NCBI GenBank assembly: GCA_041602815.1
Contig: JBFIFO010000031.1
Coordinates: 1 to 28,197 of the forward strand
Length of the DNA stretch: 28,197 bases
DNA from: GCA-020356105 sp041602815
GTDB taxonomy: Bacteria > Pseudomonadota > Alphaproteobacteria > UBA8366 > JADFVY01
Direction: 5' to 3'
Shown: one piece after another, positions 1-6,393 of the stretch
How the letters are laid out: each line of letters opens with the position of its first letter
Numbering within the stretch: the stretch's first letter is position 1
Translations under genes and position numbers: made by a program
The notes under the pieces: generated by a model
The model's database searches: none
What the model was told of the DNA's origin: nothing
The model's input: the letters and a program-made list of their open reading frames with translations, nothing else

Positions 1-95
1 CCGACAGCGGCGCCCGGCAGGTGATCGAGAACATCCGCCGCTTTCGCCGCGGCGAGCCCCTGCCCGACCTCGTGGACGTCAAGGCCGGCTATTGA
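1..95 (+). CDS. D-2-hydroxyacid dehydrogenase, C-terminal fragment
   Basis: Only the last 30 codons are inside the window; the reading frame starts at base 3 and ends at the TGA at 93-95. The peptide contains ENIRRFRRGEPLPDLVD followed by a short tail ending in GY. This is typical of the C-terminus of the NAD-dependent D-isomer-specific 2-hydroxyacid dehydrogenase family (GhrA/SerA-like), where the last helix is followed by a 'G-P-L-x-N/D-x-V-D' segment. The substrate cannot be judged because the catalytic part lies outside the window. The downstream transporter start codon overlaps the stop, so the two genes are probably co-translated. Confidence 0.7.
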   Translation, partial: DSGARQVIENIRRFRRGEPLPDLVDVKAGY

Positions 96-1348
96 GCGAT
101 CCCGCCGACAGCGCGCTCAAGCGCACCCGCATCGCGCTGATCGCCGCGCTCTGCCTCGGCTATGTGGCAAGCCAGTTCTACCGCACCGCCAACGCGGCGA
201 TCGCGCCGGAGCTGATGCGCGAGCTGTCGCTGTCGCCGCAGGCGATGGGCGCGGTGACCGGCGTGTTCTTTTTGGTGTTCGCGGCGATGCAGATCCCGGC
301 CGGGGTGCTGCTCGACCGCTTCGGGCCGCGCCGGGTGATGTCGGCGCTGCTACTCTCGGCGGTCGCCGGCTCGCTGGTCTTCGCATCGGCCGACGGCGCC
401 GCCGGGCTCGGCCTCGGGCGGGCGCTGATGGGGGCCGGCTGCGCCACCGGGCTGATGGGCTCGATGGTGGTGTTCGCGCGCTGGTTCCCGCAGCGCCATT
501 TCGCGACGCTTGCGGCCGTGATCTTCTCGGTCGGCGGCATCGGCAACCTGCTGGCGACGACGCCGCTCGCCGCGGCCAGCGCAGCGATCGGCTGGCGCTC
601 CGTCTTCGTCTGGGCCGCCGTGATCACGGTCGCGATGGCGGTGGCGCTCGTCCTCGTGCTGCGCGACGCGCCGCCCGGCCACCCGGTGGCCAGCCGGCCG
701 CCGGAGAGCCCGCGGCAGATCGTCTCCGGCCTCGGCCAGGTCCTGCGCGACCGGCGGATCTGGTACATCTGCGCGATGCAGGCGGTCGCCTACCCGATCG
801 TCGTCACCATCAGCGCCCTGTGGGCCGGACCGCTCCTGGACGAGGTCTACGGGCTCGATGCGATCATGCGCGGGCATGTGCTGATGGCGCTGAACGTGGC
901 GATGATCCTCGGCGTCATGGTCTTCGGGCCGCTCGACCGGCTGTTCGATACCCGCAAATGGGTCGTCGTCGCCGGATGCGCCGCCTCGGTGCTGTTGCTC
1001 GGGGTGCTGGCGGCGGTGCCGCACTGGCCGCTGTGGCAGCTCGTCCCGCTGCTGCTGCTGTTCATGGCGCTGGGCGGCTACCAGATGGTGCTGCACGCGC
1101 ATACCCGCGCGATCCTGCCCGACCATCTCGTCGGGCGCGGGCTGACGGTGCAGAACACCGCCACCTTCGTCGGCGTGTTCGCGATGCAATGGGTGTCCGG
1201 CATCATCATCGGCGCGTTCCGGGACGCCGCCGACCCGGCGCTCGCCTATCGCCTCGTCTTCGCTTTCTTAAGCGCCGCGGCGCTGTTCGCGCTGCTGGTC
1301 TACCTGCGCATCGAGGACAGGCCGCCGAGCGCCGCCGATGCCGGGTGA
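92..1348 (+). CDS. MFS transporter
   Basis: This encodes a 418-residue major facilitator superfamily permease with about 12 hydrophobic segments in two halves of six. The loop between helices 2 and 3 has the MFS motif-A pattern (GVLLDRFGPRRVM). A hydrophilic central loop (residues about 195-210, Pro/Arg rich) separates the halves. The start is a TTG at 92-94 that overlaps the TGA of the preceding dehydrogenase by 4 nt, the usual arrangement for translational coupling; no in-frame ATG lies close by. Co-transcription with a 2-hydroxyacid dehydrogenase suggests, as inference only, transport of a hydroxy- or oxo-acid. The gene ends 16 nt before the convergent MarR gene. The family is clear, the substrate unknown. 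Confidence 0.9.
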   Translation: MSDPADSALKRTRIALIAALCLGYVASQFYRTANAAIAPELMRELSLSPQAMGAVTGVFFLVFAAMQIPAGVLLDRFGPRRVMSALLLSAVAGSLVFASADGAAGLGLGRALMGAGCATGLMGSMVVFARWFPQRHFATLAAVIFSVGGIGNLLATTPLAAASAAIGWRSVFVWAAVITVAMAVALVLVLRDAPPGHPVASRPPESPRQIVSGLGQVLRDRRIWYICAMQAVAYPIVVTISALWAGPLLDEVYGLDAIMRGHVLMALNVAMILGVMVFGPLDRLFDTRKWVVVAGCAASVLLLGVLAAVPHWPLWQLVPLLLLFMALGGYQMVLHAHTRAILPDHLVGRGLTVQNTATFVGVFAMQWVSGIIIGAFRDAADPALAYRLVFAFLSAAALFALLVYLRIEDRPPSAADAG

Positions 1349-1364
1349 CGCGTCCGGTGCCCGG

Positions 1365-1805
1365 TCAGCTTCCGGCGCGTGCCGGGGCCTTCGGTGCGGC
1401 CCCTTTGCGCGCGGTGGCGGCGGCCTTCCGTGCGGCCTTGCGGGCGGCTTCGGCGGCATGGGCGCGCTCCACCTCGGCCCGCGCGCCGGCGATGATCTCG
1501 GCGAATTCGGAGAGGTAGACCGAGCCCTTCACCGTCCGCTGCACGACGACCGAGCGGCCGTCGCGCGGGTCGGTCTTGCGGCGCGCGAGGCCGAGCTCGC
1601 TCAGCCGGTCCAGCGCCCGCGTGATGGCGGGCTTGGAGACGCCGAGCTCCGCCGCCAGGCCGCGCACCGTGTGCGGCGGCGCGGTCATGTAGACGGTGAG
1701 CAGCGCGGCCATCTGGCGGGCCGACAGGTCCGGCGCGTCGCGGCGCACGCTGTCGACCATGGCGCGCCGCCAGATATCGAGGGGTTCGAGGTCGGTCCGT
1801 GCCAT
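1365..1805 (-). CDS. MarR-family transcriptional regulator
   Basis: This is a small winged helix-turn-helix protein. Residues about 35-110 hold the MarR DNA-binding core (LSARQMAALLTVY, then VRGLAAELGVSKPAITRALDRLSELGLARR, then a wing with DPRDGRS). The last 30 residues are unusual: an Ala/Lys/Arg-rich tail, which could add non-specific DNA or RNA affinity. The start is uncertain. The ATG at 1805 has no clear ribosome-binding site, whereas an in-frame TTG at 1817 (four extra residues) has GGA five bases upstream. MarR proteins usually bind as dimers to palindromes near their own promoter and respond to small aromatic ligands. The convergent MFS gene is a possible but unproven target. Confidence 0.85.
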   Translation of the reverse strand: MARTDLEPLDIWRRAMVDSVRRDAPDLSARQMAALLTVYMTAPPHTVRGLAAELGVSKPAITRALDRLSELGLARRKTDPRDGRSVVVQRTVKGSVYLSEFAEIIAGARAEVERAHAAEAARKAARKAAATARKGAAPKAPARAGS

Positions 1806-1814
1806 TGCCAGGGC

Positions 1815-1836
1815 CAATTCGTTCCGGATGCGAATC
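1815..1836. promoter_or_regulatory. candidate MarR operator palindrome
   Basis: An inverted repeat ATTCG-N9-CGAAT (1817-1821 and 1831-1835) lies at the 5' end of the MarR gene, in the spacer to the aminopeptidase gene. Its position and 19-bp length fit an autoregulatory MarR site. The half-sites are only 5 bp, so chance is possible. Confidence 0.25.
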
Positions 1837-1915
1837 GAAATTACGGTCCGAAGCGCCGCAACGCAAGGAAAATCGGGCCTTGCGATCGGTCGGGTCGTGC
1901 CCTCCCGCGGGTGCC

Positions 1916-3310
1916 CTACATAGTCTCCAATCGTTCACGAATGGCGGCGAAGGCGGCCCGCATCGCCATTGCCTCGCCGCCTTCCGGCCGGCCCGGACGG
2001 TTGCCGACGTTCCAGGCCATGATGTCGAAATGCGCCCAGGGCACGCCGTCGCCGACGAACTCCGACAGGAACAGCGCCGCGGTGATGGCCCCCGCGTAGG
2101 GCGAGTCGCCGGCGTTGTTGATGTCGGCGACCGGGCTGTCGATCAGCCGCCGGTAGGGCCGCCACAGCGGCAGGCGCCAGACCGGATCGTCCTCGGCGAC
2201 GCCGTGGCGGGCGAGGCACTCGGCCAGGGCATCGTCCGGGCTGAACAGCGCCGCGATCTCGGTGCCCACGGCGCTGCGCGCGGCCCCGGTCAGGGTCGCG
2301 AAATCGAGCAGCAGCGCCGGCTCCTCCTCGACCGCAAGGGCCAGCGCGTCGGCCAGGATCAGGCGCCCCTCGGCATCGGTGTTGCCGACCTCGACGGTGA
2401 TCCCCTTGCGGGTCTGGAGGATGTCGCGCGGACGCATCGCGTTGCCGGATACGCTGTTCTCCACCGCCGGGATCAGCACCCGCAGCCGCACCGGCAGCCT
2501 GGCCGACATGATCATGCGCGCAAGGCCGAGCGCGACCGCGGCGCCGCCCATGTCCTTCTTCATCAGCGCCATGGCCCGGCTCGGCTTCAGGTCGAGCCCG
2601 CCGGTATCGAAGCACACGCCCTTGCCGACCAGGGTGACCTTTGGCGCCGATTTCCTGCCCCAGGTCAGGTCGATCAGCCGCGGCGCCCGGTCGGCGGCCC
2701 GCCCGACCGCGTGGATCGCCGGCAGGTTCCGCTCGATCAGCGCGTCGCCGACGATGACGGCGTGTTCGGCCTTGAATTCCTTCGCCAAAGCGACCGCGGC
2801 CTCGGCGAGCCCGTCCGGGCCGAGATCGGACGCCGGCGTATTGATCAGGTTCCGGGCAAGATATGTGGCCTCGGCGGCCGCGGTGACCGACGGACGGTCC
2901 GCGGCGCCGGGCCAGACGAGGTCCGGAGCCGTCGCACCGTTCTGCTTGTAACGGTCGAACCGGTAGCTGCCCAGGGCCCAGCCCAGGGCGGCCCTGGTCG
3001 CAGCGCGCCCCGAGACCCCGGCATCGAGACGGTACCGGCCGGGCGGCAGGGCCGACGCCGCACCGCCCCACGACCACAGGTCGTCGTCGGCGGTCACGCC
3101 GACCAGCGCGCCGCCGACAGCGCCATCGTCGGTTCCGGGCAGCAGCAGGACGGCCCCCGGCTTCGCCTTGAAACCCGTGGCCCGCACCCATCTCGCCACC
3201 GAGTCCGGAAGGCCGGCGACGGTTTCTTCGAGGGCGCGTTCCTCCACCGCCGCGAGCGGAATGGCCGCATCGCCCGTATCGTCGACCAGACAGTTCAGGG
3301 ACACCCGCAT
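1916..3310 (-). CDS. Leucyl aminopeptidase family protein (peptidase M17)
   Basis: This encodes a 464-residue cytosolic metallo-aminopeptidase of the M17 (PepA) family, which removes N-terminal residues from peptides using two divalent metals. The family signature NTDAEGRL is intact (D312, E314, R316). The first metal/catalytic block is also intact: K230 and D235 within VGKGVCFDTGGLDLKP. Length fits the family (450-500). The start at 3310 is chosen because AAGGAGA lies directly upstream; a longer frame up to 3385 has no such site and would add non-conserved residues. The gene is divergent from the GST-like gene, with 92 bp between the starts. The N-terminal 130 residues are poorly conserved, as usual for M17. 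It is closer to the alphaproteobacterial 'leucyl aminopeptidase family' group than to E. coli PepA, so no symbol is given. Confidence 0.93.
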   Translation of the reverse strand: MRVSLNCLVDDTGDAAIPLAAVEERALEETVAGLPDSVARWVRATGFKAKPGAVLLLPGTDDGAVGGALVGVTADDDLWSWGGAASALPPGRYRLDAGVSGRAATRAALGWALGSYRFDRYKQNGATAPDLVWPGAADRPSVTAAAEATYLARNLINTPASDLGPDGLAEAAVALAKEFKAEHAVIVGDALIERNLPAIHAVGRAADRAPRLIDLTWGRKSAPKVTLVGKGVCFDTGGLDLKPSRAMALMKKDMGGAAVALGLARMIMSARLPVRLRVLIPAVENSVSGNAMRPRDILQTRKGITVEVGNTDAEGRLILADALALAVEEEPALLLDFATLTGAARSAVGTEIAALFSPDDALAECLARHGVAEDDPVWRLPLWRPYRRLIDSPVADINNAGDSPYAGAITAALFLSEFVGDGVPWAHFDIMAWNVGNRPGRPEGGEAMAMRAAFAAIRERLETM

Positions 3311-3402
3311 TCTCCTTGCACATTCCAGCGCCGACCGCATAGTGTCGGTAGCGCAGGTTTTAGCGGCGGCAAGGCCGCACGGCAATGGGGGGAGAGCATC
3401 AC

Positions 3403-4071
3403 ATGGTCCCGATGACCCTGGTGATTGGAAACCGCAACTACTCGTCGTGGTCGCTTCGGGCCTGGCTGGTCATGCGCATGGCCGGCCTGACCTTCGATGA
3501 GATCGTGATACCGCTCGATCGCCCGGACAGCAGGATCAAGATTCTCGAGCATTCGCCGGCGGGCCGGGTGCCGGTGCTGCACCACGGCAATGTCACGGTA
3601 TGGGACTCCATGGCGATCTGCGACTACATCGCCGAGACGGTGCCGGGCGCACGGCTTTGGCCCGAGACCGTGCCGGCGCGCGCCGAAGCCCGCTCGATCA
3701 GCGCCGAGATGCATGCCGGGTTCGCCGCGCTGCGCGAAGCCCTGCCGATGAACGTGCGCGCAGACCGGCCTGGTGTGCAGATCTCGCGCGATGTCCAGGC
3801 AGACATCGACCGCATCCTGGCGATCTGGCGCAATTGCCGCCGCAAGTTCGGGACCGTCGGCCCGTTCCTGTTCGGGCGGTTCTCCATTGCCGACGCCATG
3901 TATGCGCCGGTGGTGAGCCGGTTCATGACCTACCGTGTGACCATGGATGCGATTGGCCGCGAGTATGCCAGCACCATCCATGATCTGCCGGCGATGCGCG
4001 AATGGGCCGAAGCAGCCGCGGCCGAGGCGTGGGTGATCGCGGGCGAGGAAGTCGGCGAAGACGTCGGCTAG
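3403..4071 (+). CDS. Glutathione S-transferase family protein
   Basis: This encodes a 222-residue GST-fold protein. The N-terminal thioredoxin-like domain begins with GNRNYSSWSLRAWL; the Ser residues here (S14-S17) take the place of the catalytic Ser/Cys of GSTs. It contains the cis-proline turn GRVPVL and the glutathione-binding 'E/D-S-x-A-I' motif as DSMAICDYIAE. The C-terminal all-helical domain follows from about residue 90. The ATG at 3403 is preferred because the GGGGGGAG run sits 8 nt upstream; an in-frame ATG at 3385 lies upstream of that run. The subgroup is widespread in alphaproteobacteria, but its substrates are mostly unknown. The gene is convergent with the EipB-like operon, 31 bp away. 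Confidence 0.9.
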   Translation: MVPMTLVIGNRNYSSWSLRAWLVMRMAGLTFDEIVIPLDRPDSRIKILEHSPAGRVPVLHHGNVTVWDSMAICDYIAETVPGARLWPETVPARAEARSISAEMHAGFAALREALPMNVRADRPGVQISRDVQADIDRILAIWRNCRRKFGTVGPFLFGRFSIADAMYAPVVSRFMTYRVTMDAIGREYASTIHDLPAMREWAEAAAAEAWVIAGEEVGEDVG

Positions 4072-4102
4072 TTTCCGTCAGGCGATCTCTTAACTGCGTT
4101 CA

Positions 4103-5047
4103 TCACGGCTCAGGGCCGCCCTCTTCGGTGTTCGCGGCCGCATCGTTTTCAGACTGTAGCAGGCTCGGGATCTCTTCGATCGAGATGCCTTCCTGGGGCA
4201 GCTCCCTGTTCGGAGCAGGGGATTTCGGGCCTGTCTTCGCTGGCGTCGGTGCGCAGCCCGACGATTCGATTCGGCTGACCTTCACAAGATTCGCCGCCAG
4301 TTTCATGGTGCCGAGATCGATGATCATATGGCTGGCCACGCCGTTGGCATGGACCTGAACGATCGTGTGTGCGCCGATCTCGTTGAGCGACTGCGCCTCG
4401 AAGACCGGGGTGATGCGGAGACGCCACGACTTGCCCTCGATCAGCTCCGGGTTCCCCTCGGGAAGCCGTTTGAGGATCGTCGGCGTGCCGCCGAGCAGCC
4501 TCATCTCGGTATACTTCGCGTAGGGATCGAAATAGTGCACCGGCGCCGGCGTTTCCCCTACCAACAGCTGCTCCAGCGTCTTGGTGAACGCTTCGGTCGG
4601 CAGGCCCATGCCGATCGCGAGTTTGCGCGAGTCCTTTTTCGGCCTTTCGAACATGACCTCGCCCGGCTCTCCCGATTCCGGGATCGTGGCGCGGCCACGG
4701 GTATCGATCTTGCCGGACTTGTCGGTATTGGTCCATCCGGCGAACTCAACCCGACGGGCCGAAGCGGTTTCGCGCAGACGAAGCATGTTATGGACGCGGA
4801 TCTTCTTGCCGCTGTCGAGCTCGATCGTAAAGAGCAGTTCGCTCTGCGATTGCCATGCATTGCACTGACGTTTGACGCGGACGCCAAGGGCGCCTTGGGA
4901 CTGCACGATCGCCCCCTTGAAGGTCGTCTGGAGCAGCGTCAGACGATACAGCGCTTCGTGCGGAACCAGTTCGAAGGCGCTTGCGCCGGTCGGCATCAGG
5001 GCCGTTGCGGTCAACAGCAAAAACGGAAGGCGGAATTGCAGTCGCAT
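4103..5047 (-). CDS. EipB-like periplasmic envelope integrity protein (DUF1849), copy A
   Basis: This encodes 314 residues with a Sec signal peptide (about residues 1-24, ending GASA before FELVPHEALYRL). The 'E-L/I-x-P-H-x-A-x-Y-R-L' start of the mature chain and the overall beta-rich sequence match the DUF1849/EipB family. EipB of Brucella is a periplasmic spiral beta-barrel protein needed for envelope integrity, with a disulfide between two distant cysteines. Here C62 (KRQCNAW) and C265 (SSGCAPT) are at matching distances. The start at 5047 is chosen to give the signal peptide; its ribosome-binding site is weak, consistent with translation following the upstream copy 26 bp away. The C-terminal 45 residues are Pro/Glu-rich and probably disordered. 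Confidence 0.85.
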   Translation of the reverse strand: MRLQFRLPFLLLTATALMPTGASAFELVPHEALYRLTLLQTTFKGAIVQSQGALGVRVKRQCNAWQSQSELLFTIELDSGKKIRVHNMLRLRETASARRVEFAGWTNTDKSGKIDTRGRATIPESGEPGEVMFERPKKDSRKLAIGMGLPTEAFTKTLEQLLVGETPAPVHYFDPYAKYTEMRLLGGTPTILKRLPEGNPELIEGKSWRLRITPVFEAQSLNEIGAHTIVQVHANGVASHMIIDLGTMKLAANLVKVSRIESSGCAPTPAKTGPKSPAPNRELPQEGISIEEIPSLLQSENDAAANTEEGGPEP

Positions 5048-5073
5048 TATGGCACCCGTCCATTCATGGTCCG

Positions 5074-6054
5074 TCAGTTGCACGCGGGGACGTCCAGGCC
5101 CTTGATCCAGGCGAGGCTGCCGTCGACGGTGAACAGGCCAAAATCGATCGTGGTTTCGCTGACGATCCCGTTCTTGTGCACCTTCGAGGTTTCGACGCGG
5201 GCCGGCCGCGGATCGTCCGCTCCGATAAGGATGTATTGCGTTGTGTACCGCCATGCCGGCGTATTCAACAGTTCCGCGTCGCCGTCCGGTACGGGGCGAT
5301 CGGTCGCTTCTTCGCGCGGCGCCGGACGGTAGACCGCACGGAACGCGCCCTCGCTGCTGGAGCCGTCGAACACGGGAAGTTCGGGTGCAAGTTCGCCCTT
5401 GACCAGCCGGTCGAGCTGTTGCCGCAACGCTACGAAGGGGAAGATGACGTTCTGCGGAACCTCGATCTGCTGTTCCTCCGGCCAGTCGTAGCGGACGTTG
5501 ACACCCAGGAAGCGAACCTCCTTCTGCTTCTTGGTCTTTTCTTCCGCGCTGCGGGCGGCTTCTTCGGCGGCCGCCTTTTCCTTGACGGCCTCCTGCGTTT
5601 CCTCTGTGCCCACGACCTCCTTGTCCTTCCCGTCGACCTTGGCCATTTCGACGACTTCTTCCTTCACCTCGACCACCGAGCCTTCTTCCGGCCGGTTCGC
5701 TTCGCCCGCGATGATCGATACCGTGCGACCGTTCAGGGTCGTCCGCGAACGAAACCAGAAGTGCCGCCCGCCGAGGGACTCGCGCTGGCGATCCTCGATG
5801 ACGAGATGGGTCTCGCGGCCGTCCGTGTAGACAATGTCGAACTCAAGACGGCGATCGTAACCGTAATGGAAGCAGTCGCGCGACACGTTCACTTCCATAA
5901 TGCCAGTCGAGGTATCCGCCCACCCATCGACATTGAGATCTTTCAGGCTCAGCCGATAGATGGCTTGATGCGGAATGATTTCAGCCGCATGAGCCGTCAC
6001 GACCGACGTTGTCGTCAACACGGTGGCTGCTACCAGCAATTTCCGAAATCTCAT
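5074..6054 (-). CDS. EipB-like periplasmic protein (DUF1849), copy B with charged insert
   Basis: This encodes 326 residues and is the first gene of the minus-strand pair. The signal peptide ends AHA before AEIIPHQAIYRLSL, the same mature start pattern as copy A. The two cysteines are C61 (SRDCFHYG) and C325, the second-last residue. This copy has an insert at about residues 122-180, very rich in Glu/Lys/Ala (for example EKAAAEEAARSAEEKTKKQK) and predicted coiled-coil. Copy A and, as known, Brucella EipB lack it. The start at 6054 places the signal peptide correctly; an alternative GTG at 6090 has no ribosome-binding site. The two copies are clearly diverged paralogues, since they share the pattern but little identity. 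A periplasmic or envelope role is inferred from the family. Confidence 0.82.
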   Translation of the reverse strand: MRFRKLLVAATVLTTTSVVTAHAAEIIPHQAIYRLSLKDLNVDGWADTSTGIMEVNVSRDCFHYGYDRRLEFDIVYTDGRETHLVIEDRQRESLGGRHFWFRSRTTLNGRTVSIIAGEANRPEEGSVVEVKEEVVEMAKVDGKDKEVVGTEETQEAVKEKAAAEEAARSAEEKTKKQKEVRFLGVNVRYDWPEEQQIEVPQNVIFPFVALRQQLDRLVKGELAPELPVFDGSSSEGAFRAVYRPAPREEATDRPVPDGDAELLNTPAWRYTTQYILIGADDPRPARVETSKVHKNGIVSETTIDFGLFTVDGSLAWIKGLDVPACN

Positions 6055-6393
6055 CGCAATTCGCCAAAATCTCTGTTGCAAATTTCTCACCGGGGCACAG
6101 GTTCGGGGCCGGGTAGTCGATCCCGACCCGTGATCGGGCCCTTAGGCGGTGTCCGCTGCATGGCCATCTTGAATGGAGCCACAATTAGGTTAATCTGGCG
6201 TAAAGGCCCGGCAATTAATGGTTTTTGTCGATAATGCCAGATTTTCCGCACGCTCCGATTTCGTGATCCCGCCACCCGCCATGCGATGACATCGGCAATT
6301 GGAGCCGCGATTGGCACGGGACGTGCATAGCAGGGTGCGAGACGCAGTGCCGGCATCAATGAGCCGGCGGGCGACAACAGCGCGGATCGCACC
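6055..6393. other. divergent intergenic region between EipB-like operon and hybrid kinase
   Basis: This holds no gene. The stretch at 6181-6260 is AT-richer than the flanks and probably contains the minus-strand promoter of the EipB-like operon, but no convincing sigma-70 pair is visible there. The plus-strand promoter is annotated separately at 6311-6327. Confidence 0.6.
6311..6327 (+). promoter_or_regulatory. sigma-54 (RpoN) promoter of hybrid kinase gene
   Basis: TTGGCACGGGACGTGCA matches the sigma-54 consensus YTGGCACGRNNNTTGCW at every defined position but one (G for the first T of TTGC). GG and GC are at the required 10-bp spacing. The start of transcription would fall near 6338, about 55 nt before the kinase ATG. 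An enhancer-binding protein would be needed; none is encoded in the window. Confidence 0.65.

Noticed and set aside
1799..3415. 538-codon open frame antisense to the aminopeptidase
   Set aside because: The opposite strand carries the intact M17 signature and a strong ribosome-binding site.
5045..5062. Second sigma-54-like TGGCAC sequence near the EipB start
   Set aside because: The -12 element is absent at the required spacing and the site overlaps the start of the minus-strand gene.
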